Of a stretch of 64,000 nt of DNA, positions 22,261 to 34,982 are shown piece after piece. Position 1 is the first letter of the stretch, and the number at the start of each line of letters is the position of its first letter. Position numbers and translations under genes: made by a program. Below the pieces are notes generated by a model. The model was not told where the DNA came from and searched no databases. It worked only from the letters and a program-made list of their open reading frames with translations. This DNA comes from Plazaster borealis. Lineage: Eukaryota > Echinodermata > Asteroidea > Forcipulatida > Labidiasteridae. The stretch is taken from contig CM037472.1 in NCBI GenBank assembly GCA_021014325.1, positions 21,933,063-21,997,062 of the forward strand, written 5' to 3'.

Positions 22261-22971
22261 CTTGTTTCCCCCCTTCTTTATTTTCAGAGGACTGATGTTG
22301 TTATTTTTTTCCCAGTAAAATGAAATCAATTTACCCTCTCCTCAGTTTTTCACAAGGTTGGACCCTATAATTGGATGGACCCTTTTAATATTTGTCATGT
22401 ATTGGTTATCCAAATAAAGAGCTTGCAGTCTGGCTTTAGCAGCAAGCTTTATCAGGTTTTTGTGTGTGTGGTGTTTTTTTTAAGTTGATGAAAAAACAAC
22501 TTTTCAACCACAGATGAGTCCCGGCCTAACCTCAAGTCCTGCTTGCGTACAATAAAACACTGTTTTTGTGTCGATATAAAATTCTCTTTTATCTGCTGTA
22601 CATTATTTAATATCTTTCCCATAAAAACACAGGAGGAATTTACAACTGTTTTTTTCTTTCAACAAGGCTGCTCATAAATAAATCAAAGAACAAATTCATG
22701 CACACTGTTTTCAAACAGCTGAGTCACCTTTACATTAAAATCAACTCCGGCATGTTAGGAGCAAACACAACAAACTATGACATTGCGGCAAATTGCCACC
22801 AAGTGGTTAATTGACCAACTCTCAAAGTTTGAGATTCAACAACTTCCTTATAGGCCTACTCCTAGACTGTATGTTACCATTTGCAAACTTCATCCAAGCT
22901 TCAGGGTGCTTATACTAATACTATTTTGAAAATAAATCTTTAAAAAAAAAGACTGACAATGTTATACTCAC

Positions 22972-23286
22972 ATCTGAGACCATATCCCAAACCTCACATT
23001 CTCCGGTAAGTTCAACATGAGATTGGCTAATAGTTTGATGTCCTCCTCTAACAAGCTCTACCCTATATTCCGAACAGTTAAAGCGAGCATTCACAGTGTG
23101 GGAATCAGCTCCTCCAAGTTGAACAGCACAAGCCAACTAGTACCCTACAGTAGTTTGCAAACACCCAGGTGAACCAGTTTGTTGATACACACACTTGCCA
23201 TTCATAAGTGGCAGTGTCACCGGCTGACCGCTAGCCCCTCCTACTGTTTGCCTGGCACCGAAGCTCCATGGCTGAATGACCCACCC
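22972..23286 (-). pseudogene. Unassigned exon-like stretch with one in-frame stop
   Basis: On the minus strand a frame starting after a TAG at 23289-23287 is open for 105 codons except for one TAG at 23139-23137. It ends at a consensus-quality donor, GAT|GTGAGTAT, at 22971. The second half reads LACAVQLGGADSHTVNARFN, then CSEYRVELVRGGHQ and LTGECEVWDMVSD, with a balanced composition unlike the AT-rich shadow ORFs nearby. The stop could be a CAG to TAG change, or an acceptor-like TACTAG ending there. I recognise no family. It could be a decayed exon, an alternative cassette exon or chance. Confidence 0.25.
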
Positions 23287-25093
23287 CTAAACAATATCCC
23301 CAGTCAAAAGATCCGCCCTCCTGAGGGGCTATTCACAATTTCACAAGTCATTTGATCTGGTCACACACAATAACACAAGCAAGGAGTCTTGATCATAGAA
23401 GAGGTACCAGCCCCATTATGGGACATTCAATTGCTCAGCAAACAAGCCAAACAGAGTCCCAATCATGTCTGGATGGTTCAGTCAACTATTTGCCGGGCAG
23501 GAATGAAAAGAAACCCCCCTTGCCACAGACAGTTGTCTCCTACCGGAAATCCTCGGTGCCTTGGCACAAAGACCATTTTTACGGTCTGCAAATATGAGCA
23601 TGCACCTAATCCGACTTATTTCAATTTTTTATTATTGTCGATATCACGGGTCCTAAATGCAATAAAACAGAAACTGCCGAGGCAAACTTTGTTCACTAAG
23701 GACCAGGCCAGACCTGATGGAGACAGGCAGTCTCCGGGGATCCCTTCACACCTAATTCAGCTGTTTATTCTTGAACTCACTGTAATCAATTTGTGTAATT
23801 CGATTTCAGTTGTCAATGAAACCTAAGTTTTCTGGAGATGTTCTGAAGTTCAAGGCACTTCCCACATTGCTGTTGTTTCCATAATGATTTGTGTAAACCC
23901 CCAACCATGATTCACTGTCAGCAATGTGTAGTGACCAAAGATCACCAAGCCATTGGGAGTTTTGAATTTGCATCAATTATCTGTTTACAGCATTATCTTT
24001 GCATCAAGTACATCACCTCACGTGTAACCAAGGATTAGTTTTTTGCTGCTTGAATGGAAGTTAATGCTGGTTTAATCACATCTGTCTCCAAAGATTATGC
24101 ATTTATAGTTGTTCATGCGGTCACAAAGAGGAAACGAACATACCTCGTCAAGAAAAACTCTTTACAAATGAAAGTAAAATAGTGGAATTAAAGGTAGGGT
24201 CAATGGTTTTTTTTTTTTTTTTTGAAAAACAGAACACTTGATAATATTTTGCAAAACAGTTAAATAAACAACTCTCTTTAACTCTTTCACGCGCCGACCA
24301 GTCGCATAGCGACCGGTTTAAATCCGAAAAATATTTGTAAAATGAAAAATAAAGATCACACAGCCACAAAGTTTTCAGAATGTGAAAGAGGACCCCTTGA
24401 GGGTGCTATTGTGACCTGTTTTTTGGAGGGGTTGTCATTTGCAGAAACAAGTAAACAATTAAAGTGTCCATATGATCAATTTATCACTAAAATAAATGGT
24501 GCATGAAGATTTAAAAGTGGACAAAGTCCTGGTCTGTTGTCACGATCTGAAATTTCTATATGAAAGAAACTACTCACTAATTATGGAACATTCCCATATG
24601 AGCAAGTCACTAACTGTTCACAAACAACATCAATCAATCAAGGGATCCGGGTTTCCTGCTTTCAGCTTTGATGACAGTGGCTTGGGTCAAACATGCTGTC
24701 AGGACCATGAGGAATTCCCCCGTCATGCACATGAACTTGTGTTAAGGTTACAACTTTACAGACAACATTAACATTGTAGATTTAGAACAGCACATGTCAA
24801 CAGAGTCAAGAACCCCCAGTGTTTCAGCAATTTGTACTATTGCTCTGTGATTGATGTTCATGTGGTGGAGGCCCAGTCTAATTTTACCAAAATTTATGGT
24901 TTCATTACATTCAAATTTAAGTCGGCAGCAAGGCCAAGAGTTATTTTTTTATCGTGAGTATACAAGAGGTTAATTAGGACTTGTTCCATCTAATGCGGAT
25001 AAACTCTCTGACAAACTAGTCACTAGAACATTTTAATCGACAAAAGGAAACATAAGCTTTGGGTACAATGTGTGCATTTGTAAACCAAACTAA

Positions 25094-25304
25094 TATTGTA
25101 CTTAAGAGAAAGGTCTCTGTCTACCTCCATGGTCATATAAACTATTGTAATTTATTAATTCTCCAATTGTTTTAAAATAGCTTAGGAAAATCTAACTGTT
25201 CCTATATATTGTACTTAGGAGAAAGGTCTCTGTCAAATAAACTACTGTAATTTATTAATTCTGCAATTGTTTTAAAATAGCACAGGAAATGTAAATGTTC
25301 CTAT
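25094..25304. repeat. Tandem duplication of about 100-113 bp
   Basis: Unit 1 (25094-25206) and unit 2 (25207-25304) both run from ATTGTACTTA through GAGAAAGGTCTCTGTC, GTAATTTATTAATTCT and TTGTTTTAAAATAGC to GTTCCTAT. Unit 2 lacks about 15 bases after the TCTCTGTC block. Confidence 0.9.
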
Positions 25305-25772
25305 GCCAATATTTTTTTTTGTATTTCACTGCAACACTATACAATTTTTGTCCGGAATAATGTGAGCAGACCTTTATCACTTTTCAGAATTAACAGAAAA
25401 ATTGTCATTTTGATTCTGATAATTAACTCCAGTAACAGAGAAAGTCGGAGATAAAGATAAGGACCCAAGGACTCAACTCCAGAACAAGTGAATGTCTTTG
25501 CTCTTCTTGGAATCCAAGGTACCGGTGCAATCAAATAGTGCAGATAGTTAACCTGTTTTGCTAAATGGGCATATCATGGTCTGTAAAGGTGTCATTGCAT
25601 GATTGGCCATCTAGTGCAAACCAAGTCAAGCGTGACATTTGGTTATTAAAGCAATCCCTCCTTTTTGTTTACCTGATGGGTTCTCTTCGTGTTTTCTGCA
25701 TCTTTGATTAGCTTCAAAATAATCTAGTTTTCAAAATTGGAAACCAGAGACAGAAATCAAATGGATTTAAGC

Positions 25773-25800
25773 GTGTGTGTGTGTGTGTGGGGGGGGGGGG
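25773..25800. repeat. GT microsatellite followed by G12
   Basis: A GT dinucleotide run passes directly into twelve G. Confidence 0.9.
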
Positions 25801-27000
25801 TGTCATTGGCCACAAAACAATTGGGACATTACAGGAGTTACATCTTTATTCTTAAAATTTTACATTCTGATTGTGAGAAAGAAGGTAGTTTTATTGTAAA
25901 CCTATTGCAACAAAAATGACATGATGACTGAAATAAAGGTTGAACATGAATGGGGAAAAGTTATATCAGATCAAGAAAAACTCCAGGAAAATCATTTAGC
26001 CTGCTTTGGATAATATCAAAAACACAAAGACTCCAGAATGCTGCCATCATGTACACTGTCAAAGTACATTCCATTGTTATTGTACACTCCCCTTTCGGAG
26101 AAACATGTCTGAAACATCACAGAGTCAAAAATAGTTCAGCTGGTGTTTTTTTTCTTCCTTTTGGACAAAAGAGATATTTTTCTCTCAATCATAAACTATT
26201 GAAGCACAGAGCGGATATCCATAACATAAATATTTTGAGTAGAAGTGTCTTCACGTGATGAATAACCTGGTAATGTCCAAGAGCCGATGGGGAACATTTC
26301 CATATTGGGGTGACCTATTTGTCTGACCTGCGATAAAAAACATAACTCATAACTCCTCTAGCTCTATGGTCCCAATCTAATACTAGATTCACGTGTAATC
26401 AATTCATCATTGCTTTCTATATCAACATTCTTCTTCATGGAAACAAAATTAATCAAAATGGACAATGTAGAAATTTCTATTTCTAAAAGAAAAGTGATTT
26501 AGGCCTGGAGGGATGTCACACAAAAACAACCCTACTAATGTTGTTTCGTGAAATAAAATATTTTCAGCTTTGATTAAAAATTAAAAATAAACATTTTTTG
26601 CTCTAAAATGAGTCAAACTTCTGATGCATAAATAAAACATTTCCATGAATTTATCAAACATCAATTTTTTTATATATTGTTTTATTGCAGACAAAATATT
26701 GTCTAAAGAAAAGTCCAAAGTGAGCTTCCACAACAGACAGCAATTTTAAAAATGATGAGAAAAACCAATGTGAAACTAGTTTAGGTTGTGGAAGTAATTT
26801 TATTTGTATTCACTCCCTCCTGCTCATATTTAATTTTAGAAAGTTTCTGAAAATTACGTAGAGAAAAGAGTATATGAACATATGCCCATCAAGTACCGTA
26901 CTTGGTGAAAACATAGGTGAAATGATCAACTATTTACCATGTAGCTTATTTTATTATTTTAACAAGCTTTAGTGAGACATATGCCCTGATGGCCTATACA

Positions 27001-27183
27001 CCAGGGCCCAAGAGATGCTTAAGCAGAAAATATTGCCTGACAAATTTCTGCTATGCAGAAAATCAGCAGGATACCAGTCACAGATGGTACACGTCACATG
27101 GCATTTTAGCTGGTAACCTTATTTTGCTAAGCAAACAAAGTGGTTTATGCTCAGTTACTTGTTGTGCTTTTAAGCAGCTCTTA
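27001..27183. repeat. MITE-like element, GGGCCCAATTTCA family, diverged copy
   Basis: It begins CCAGGGCCCAAGAGATGCTT AAGCAGA and ends TTTTAAGCAGCTCTTAATTG, with GATACCAGTCACAG and GGTAACCTTATTTTGCTAAG inside. It resembles the copies at 1647-1850 and 48131-48472 but is more diverged at its ends. Confidence 0.65.
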
Positions 27184-27581
27184 ATTGGTGGACTCACTGG
27201 GAGCTCCTCATTATTAATGTAATCAATCACATAGGAAATTCATTCATCATTATTTACACAACAAATGATAGATACAAATGTTTTATGAGCCATGACATCA
27301 AGTACTGCTTTACTTATTCATCAGTTTGTTAATTTCCGTCTGTCCGAGTCGTAGGAGGCGGAGGCGTGACGACAAAGCTAAAAGAAAGTGCATCTCAAGT
27401 AAAGTGCACTGCACAACCATTAGTACTTTAGGCCAGTCAACCTGACACGCAGTGAAAACTAGTGGGAAAAAAACACACCTGCAAATGCAAAATTTTACAA
27501 GAATTCTGATATTTTTAAAAAGAGTTGAGATGTATATATATTTTTCAATCTGAATTTTTACTTTCTCTGTTAGTCTTTTTA

Positions 27582-27617
27582 GTTTGTTTGTTTGTTTGTT
27601 TGTTTGTTTTGTTTTGT
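27582..27617. repeat. GTTT microsatellite
   Basis: A run of GTTT units passing into GTTTT units. Confidence 0.9.
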
Positions 27618-30600
27618 TATCCATATTAGTCGGTGCACTTTTTTCAAACTTTCTCTAAAACTATTATGCATCAGGTAGAACAACCTTTTAAAAGGCATTT
27701 CATACCAATACTGTTCAAGCAAGTTACAAAAAAACAAAGCTCAAACTCCACATGTTTGTGGCTTTTAACTGCAAAAATTTAAAATACTCTACCATTTCAA
27801 AAACCAACACAACTCCAATGAGACTTAAACAGAAATTGCTCTTTAGTTCTCCTATCAAAGTTAATCAGCCAAATGTTTCAACAAGATACTTCTTATAAAT
27901 TCAACAAGCATCCCCTTGTCAAAATGCAGGATAAGTACATGGAATGGTCATCCACAATGATCGCAATGTGAAATCTCTTGCTTTCGACTGAACATATTGC
28001 ATTACATCAATGATGATACCTCTTCAATTGTGAAGTACTTGTTTATTCCCCAAACATCCTCGCCTGTGTGCACACAATTATTCCAACTCCTCATCTTGAA
28101 GGTCAATCACAACTACTTAATACCATTTTTTTTTCTCCTCCTACTCCTGACGGGTTTCTCTTTTTTAGATTTCCTCATTTGGCAGCAACAGCTTCTCCTG
28201 GGGGATGCCATTGTTTGTTCCTTCTAATAGGAAGGACTGCATTGATGATAACTTGGATCAACAAAGCATGCAGTCAATTTGCCCCTCCTCATCCTTCTAA
28301 TTGGGTGGCTGTTTTTTAATTTACCTTTAGGCCGAATACTTCATCCTATGGATCAACCCAACTTGTACTTTCCTTCTTCTTCTTTTTTCCCCCCTGCAAA
28401 GACTCTTCATTATAAATAGACCAGCACCGCAGTGCCTGTTTGTCAGGTTCCCGGACCACAATCATACATCAAAACCACCACAGACAGCTAACATGTTCAA
28501 AGACCCCCCAGTCTATTACAGTCGCCTCAAACCTCACTTTGATTCAAATTGAACTGTGTGATAAGAATTAGGAAATGGCCGCCAGGGCATGTGTGATAAT
28601 ATTAATATATTGATGGGTTCTAGTTCTGATGAATAGATTTATAAGATGCAACGATTTCAGTGGCAATACCATCACTATACAATGAGATCTGTATACACAC
28701 ATGTACATAAGTTATAAGTATAGTAGAAGGCCTTCTTCAAAAAACAGCCACACAACATGAATTCCTTCAAGATTTTGTAGGGGGAATATTACTATTCAAA
28801 GGGAAGAATACTTAAACTTACAACAACAAAAAAGCATTCCTCAAAATTGCAAATTCAAAACTTCGTGGCAATTGAACAACAAATTTGTGTGTGTGTGTTA
28901 TTTCATTTCCGCCGGCTGCTCTTTCCACTCAGTCTCCCCATCCTATTCCTCTTCAGTAAAACAAATTTGTTTGAGTAAAGCACTATCATTGCACTGTAAT
29001 TTGCCTTTCAATCATAATGCATTTGTTAATGGATTCTCTCACAGCTGATGATGGGGTCCGGCAGAGCGTGAGTAAAAACTACCCAAGCGGAATCGCTGTG
29101 GCATAATGGACAAGATGCCTCCTGGGAAACAAGAGGTGTTATGAAGAGGATGGGATCATTTAGACAATGACAGACAGACAGAGAGTAAGACTGACAGACA
29201 GAGGCACAAAAGCTTATGGGGGGGGGGGCTGTGGCATGTACACCCCAAAGCCATCCCCATAATCCTTCCAAAAACAAAGTTATCAGTTCTGAGAATAGCA
29301 TGGGCGCTTCCACCAAGGAAGTAAAACAGATGGACACAAAAGGTGTATCTCTTATCCACTTTTAAAAAGACCTCAAAGGAAATTTTAAAGTTTCTGTTAT
29401 TTGTATTGTTTTTATCTTTACTTTTTTTTCCCTACAGAATTGTAGGCTGAGATGAGATTTAATTAATTGCTTTTGATTTTACTCTTGAAGCAAAACAGAG
29501 GGAGGAGGGAGGAGGGAATAAAGGGTTGTCAGAATAGTCTGGTATGAGATGACAACCTCTTATTAATGAACATCTGGAGAGCAGCAGGCACTGGAGTGAG
29601 AAACAAATAAAAAACCCATGTAAGGAACAACATGCGGATGAGAGAACACAAGATGATTCTGAGGCCTGAGACAAAAACAAAGGAAAAGGAGCAGCGTCAA
29701 AAACCGCTAGACCAGTATGAAACATCATCAGCGGAAATGACGTCTCCCAGATGCCATAACCATCACTATGACAACCAATGGATGCGGCGGGGACTGCAAG
29801 ATAAGAAGCGGATTGGCGTCTTGTCCCATGATAGAAGAGGACCAGACCTCCTTATTAGGCCCCCCCCCATCACAAGACAACAGTGTCATCCCACTGATTC
29901 CTCCGCATCTTGCATCTTGGGACCGGTACGTTAAACAAACAATGGGGGGAGGTTCACTGCAATTGACAGATGAGTGTGGGACCTAATGAATTGCACTCTG
30001 TGGTTGACATGGAGACGACGGACTCAATAATATTACTGGAGCACTCTGTCCACATCAGCATTGGTACCGAGTTCTTCCACCCTCAAGAAAGTATAAACAA
30101 TAAATCACAGCGAATCTAGTATGTATAATGATCAATCACACACAACTAAATTGTCCCACTTCTAAACAGACCTGTGTGTGGATTTTCTTTCGGTTGAAAT
30201 GAAATCTTGGCATTGTAACCCTTAAGGGTTGGGCTTCACTTGAGTGAAAATGGGTTGTCCGAGTTATAAAGTGCAGTGTGTGTGTGTGAATAAACTAGAA
30301 CACACACCTTTACAGACCAGGGCATGCATGTTTTCAGAGTTGATGTCTGTCCCACAATGTCATACATTGAAATTAGGAAAACCAAAATTGCCTTCCACAA
30401 CCCCCTAAAGGGTATGTAATTCGGTGCTAAAAAAAACTATCAGTACAAACATAACACTCACAAAGCTGTGAAAAGAACTAGGTCAAGCAATGACATGAAC
30501 TATCATGAGAAGATGTGCTATTTCTACCGTAGGCTCAAATTAACTCCTTTTCCAAATGCTTGTACCATGCTTGTACATAGTTGACCCCCTCGGTTTATCG

Positions 30601-31029
30601 GTTTATATAGCAAAGTTTTGTGCTTCTTTAAGTTGTATTGTACTATTCAATGACATTCCTGCTCCAACGATAACAAATTTATGGCATGAATTACTAGCGA
30701 TTAACTCCATAAAAGTGTTCAGTACTTGTGTCAACAATTAAAACTGACGCCAGACTCTTCTTAGTTTTTTTGTTTTGTTTTGGTTTTGGTTTTTTTTTCT
30801 CTCCTTCTTTTCCTTATGTGTATATTTGAATATTGTTGTGGAGAAATTCAATCAACACTAAGCTTCTACGGGAATAAAGGATGTCTGGTCACTGATTGCC
30901 AAAATTTCTCAGACCTTTTTATCCCAGAAAGAGTGTTCCAAAGTCAAGGTCAAAGTTATCATTACTCAATCAATAATGTAAATCTTCTCTCTGTTTTTGA
31001 TATCTCTTAATATCTCTTTTTGGTTTTTT

Positions 31030-31112
31030 ACTGCGCCTTGAACACCCAGCAGGGTGGATATGTGCGCATTACAAGTCTTATTATTATTATTTATTATTAT
31101 TAATATTGGCAA
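31030..31112 (+). repeat. Possible retroelement 3' tail
   Basis: GCGCCTTGAACACCCAGCAG, then GTGCGCATTACAAGTCTTAT, end in an ATT trinucleotide run (ATTATTATTATTTATTATTA). This GCGC...TATTATTATT layout is typical of SINE or LINE 3' ends with a microsatellite tail. No reverse transcriptase is visible next to it. Confidence 0.4.
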
Positions 31113-32944
31113 GTTGGCAATATCAAACAGCTTCTCTTCATTTTAAAATAATTGAATGTAAATTGTTTTACAACAAATAAAAGCACAATACAACAAATCT
31201 GAATTCTCTAGATACCTTTCTAAAAACTCCAAAATTCTCTTGACTGAATAACTTGTGCAAAACTTCCAGGTGGCACAACGGGAAATAAAATAAATGTCAT
31301 CCAGGGGCAGACCACTGTGTGTGGATGGATAAGAGCATATATCTCTGTCTTCCGTCAAGTGTAATTTACCAAACCATGACAAACAAACAGATCAATCAGT
31401 GACACTATATAAACCATTTCTACAAGCAGTTTGCAGTTCTCATCACTTCTCATCACTTTAATGGTTCCAGCTCCAGGGTCCCCTTGTACAAAACAAAAAG
31501 TGCAACTGGGGTTGATCTCTCTGCCATTCAGGATGAAATAAAAGTATCAAACTGGGTTCTCGGATCTTCTGAATTTAATGTTTTTGTATTAAGATGACAT
31601 AATTGGGAAACTCAAGAATAATTTCGGGAGTGATAAGCATCTGGTGCACCTGTTTTGGGGCCTCTCTCGTAAACATATTAATCAAGGACGGCCAATTAAG
31701 TCAAATTGTTGTAGTCCGCAGACACAACTGTATGTCTGGACATTTTTAAAAACATCTGGATTGTTCATTTAGCTCCATAAAGTTATGACAAGAAGAGGTT
31801 TTTATTGGCGTAGAGGGATTTATATACACAGCCTTAAGCAAAGATTGCTGTATTTGTTTTATTTGTAATTGAGTGAAAAATTCAGTTACAAATCAACTTG
31901 ATGGATGTAAATCTTGACAAACTCGGTTGACATTTCAAACTTGCAACTTACAAAGAAGTGTGACAAAAAAAAAATCCATAAAAACAAATCGATTGATTGT
32001 TTTGTGAAACTTTGAAAGGACTGGACCTTGTTTTTTTTTTTTTTTCCTTTTTAACTTTTTGCCTATTGTGTCAGACAATGTCTCACTGGAATCTACTCAC
32101 AAAGAGATGAGTGAGTAAGGATTTCTGTGAGTGGTTCAAAATAGGATGACATTCCCTTCAGAATAACGTCAAAACAAATTTGACACCAAACAAATATGTT
32201 GAGGGGAAAAAAACATCTTGAAAATGTGTTTAAATAAAAATGTACCCCCACAGGAGCGCAGAGTAACACCCAGGATTCTTGATGAGTTTTATTCAGGGCT
32301 CATTGCACCGTTGAACTTTATGAACTGGGTACATGCGCTACAATAATTATCCGTGAAAAGAAACGTAGAAGAGACCCACTCCCGACAGAGAACGCATGTA
32401 CGCCAGGGACCCTCGGTATGTCACTGCACTTAGGTCGTGTTTCAACCCATCCACTGTTTCCAAATTAGCAATCTCAACGAGAAAGTTTCCTAATTTAGAC
32501 TGGAGTCCCATTGGAGACCTGGCCCCTCAAGTTCACTGTCCGATAGACAGCTCAGTCTTTCGCCTTGCTTTACCCTCACGGTTAGCTTGACTCTGACCTT
32601 ACCAGTGAAAAACACTCAGAAACTCAATACATCCTCATCTGGACTTGAAACAAACTTAACATCTAATAGATGTTAAATTTGCATCTGGGATAAAGAATAA
32701 GTAGACGGACAGGTCTCTAGAGGACACACAAATGAAAAAAATTCTGTCGACTAGAATATTATTTTTTGTTTTACCCATACACTGATGTGTGAAAGCACTC
32801 AGGAAAGTACTGGGTATACAGTGCTTAACACACATCCGTGTATCGACACATCCGTGTATCGCTTAAATAAAAATAACAAACTTTCCATGCTTTTTTTAAC
32901 CAGGGCTTTTGATATCACTGGGATTCAAGATTACTGAGTTATAA

Positions 32945-33095
32945 TGACCCCTTGCATGACATGCAACACACTTACACACACCTATCCTGTCCCTCATTTT
33001 GGGTGTCAAAATGTACACACAGAAATTGACCCCAAAATAGTGGAAATGGTAGGCGCACATTTTGTGGAGGTGCATTCTGCATCTGCTAGGGGTCA
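32945..33095. repeat. TGACCCCTTGCA-family element, copy 2
   Basis: TGACCCCTTGCATGACATGC at the left and TCTGCTAGGGGTCA at the right. It shares CACCTATCCTGTCCCTCATT and GTCAAAATGTACA with copy 1 at 15009-15155. Confidence 0.8.
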
Positions 33096-34806
33096 ATAAT
33101 CACTCAATAACTACACTGAAACATCTTCTTCTCGGAAAAATTGATAGCAATTTTTGCTCATTTGTTTCCACGTTCAATGCAATGTTTTGTGTATCTGGTT
33201 TGTGTATAACACGTGATAAGAAATGAAAAAAATGAAAAAATGAAAAAAAAAAAAAAATGTTTAGACAAAAGTTCCTGTGAATGCTTTAAAGATTGATTAA
33301 AAAGAACGATTCTAAGAATACATGTAGGTGGGTATGATTATGATACCCCCACTACAAATCATGATTTGTACTGATTAGTCGGTTATTTATCAAGTCACAG
33401 ACTCTTAACTAAAAAAATAAACGCACATTTGGTGAACCAGTTCCTCACAGTGACGACCCAAAAACAACATGAAATATGACTAATCACATAGTTGTCAATC
33501 CGTCTCCTCCCGCAACCTAATAAACATGACCGATAAAAAAACTAAAAAAATACCCGATCGTCCACCAGGGGATGCTCTGTGTTTCCAAAAAACTCAATTA
33601 CTAAAATGCAGATTACGCTTGATTTATGTAAACATGAAATGACATACTCTCAAGCACGTAAACGTATCTCACTATTTATGACGGGCGGTCGCATTAATGC
33701 TCCAGCATTTACAAACCGTAGTCCCGCACAAAGTCTAACCAAGCATTGAAATGAAAAATGTCCCTCTCCATTTAAGGAGCGACGCTGTAGCACTTTGCGG
33801 TGCAAATATACAAACTTGTTTGGCTATAAGTCAGTGACAAATCTGCTCCGAGCGGGGTTTAACTACCTTACACATCTGTCAGTTTGCTATCTTTAATACT
33901 GGCTCTTGAAAACGGGGGAAGGCAAGATGGATTTAAAATGCATCAGTCAAGCTTTTAGTCAGCTCATGGATTTTTTTTTTCTTTCTGCTGATGCGCCCAG
34001 AGCGAAGAACGGGATGGAAATCTATGGTGTGAGGTTGCAGCTCCACCTCCTCCTCTCATCTGATGGGCTCCATCCAAGCGGGATAAATCTATCTATGATT
34101 ACCCGTCATTCAAGGAGGAGTAGAGGGTGGGGAGGTGGATAAATCATCAAAACAATATTCAAATAAAAAATACCCGGCTTGAAGAAAAAAGCAAATATTG
34201 TTCTCTCACTCTTTTGTGTTGAAGTTATTGCCCACCGAGATAATAAAACCTATGATTTTTGGGGAGCACCAAACAAGTCTGCCCATGGCTTTATATAGCC
34301 CTCAATCCAAAGTCATTGGGTTTTTTTTATTGCTCCCGAGATATTTGCTCCTTTTCTTCATTCCTCTTGAAGTAAGTAACTTATCGCTGAAACTAACCAG
34401 TGAACCTATATGTATATTGCAGAGGTTTGGATGTCGTAAAAAGAGTATAAAGTTCACACAAGGTAATTAACTTGATAAAAGAGTAAATTGCAACCCTAAT
34501 TAGCCAGCCTAATCACCTCATGGGAGACACTCGGATGTGATGAGTATGGATTAATTGCCCTGTCTCAATTGCCATCCAAATAAATCACTGTATATGAATC
34601 AACTCCAATGACCTGACTCCAATAGGTTGTGGTTAGCTTGACCTTACACTGACCAGGTCAATTTAGGACCATCAATAATGTGATAGGAAAGGGGGAGGGT
34701 TCCGCTGTACTTTTCAATAAAGAATCAAGTTTAACCATAAATTAGGATGTAAATTTAATGCTTGCCACCCACACTGTTACCACCCATGTTAAATCTACTT
34801 TCCCCA

Positions 34807-34982
34807 ATCTTTGCCATGCAGGAAGAGAGACAGTAAGTTACAGCAAGGAAATAATACTTTGTCGAAACAATTTGTCAACATCTGGAACCAAAACATCTTT
34901 GCCATGCAGGAAGAGACACACTAATTTAAAGCAAGGAAATAATAATTTGTCAAAACAGAACTTATCAACATCTGGAACCAAC
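34807..34982. repeat. 88-bp tandem duplication
   Basis: Two units with a period of 88 begin ATCTTTGCCATGCAGGAAGA and both end TCAACATCTGGAACCAA. They differ by scattered substitutions. Confidence 0.9.

Noticed and set aside
23389..23826. 145-codon plus-strand ORF
   Set aside because: No domain, biased composition, overlapping another frame (23352-23597), and no splice context linking it to a gene. Length is within chance for a 64 kb window.
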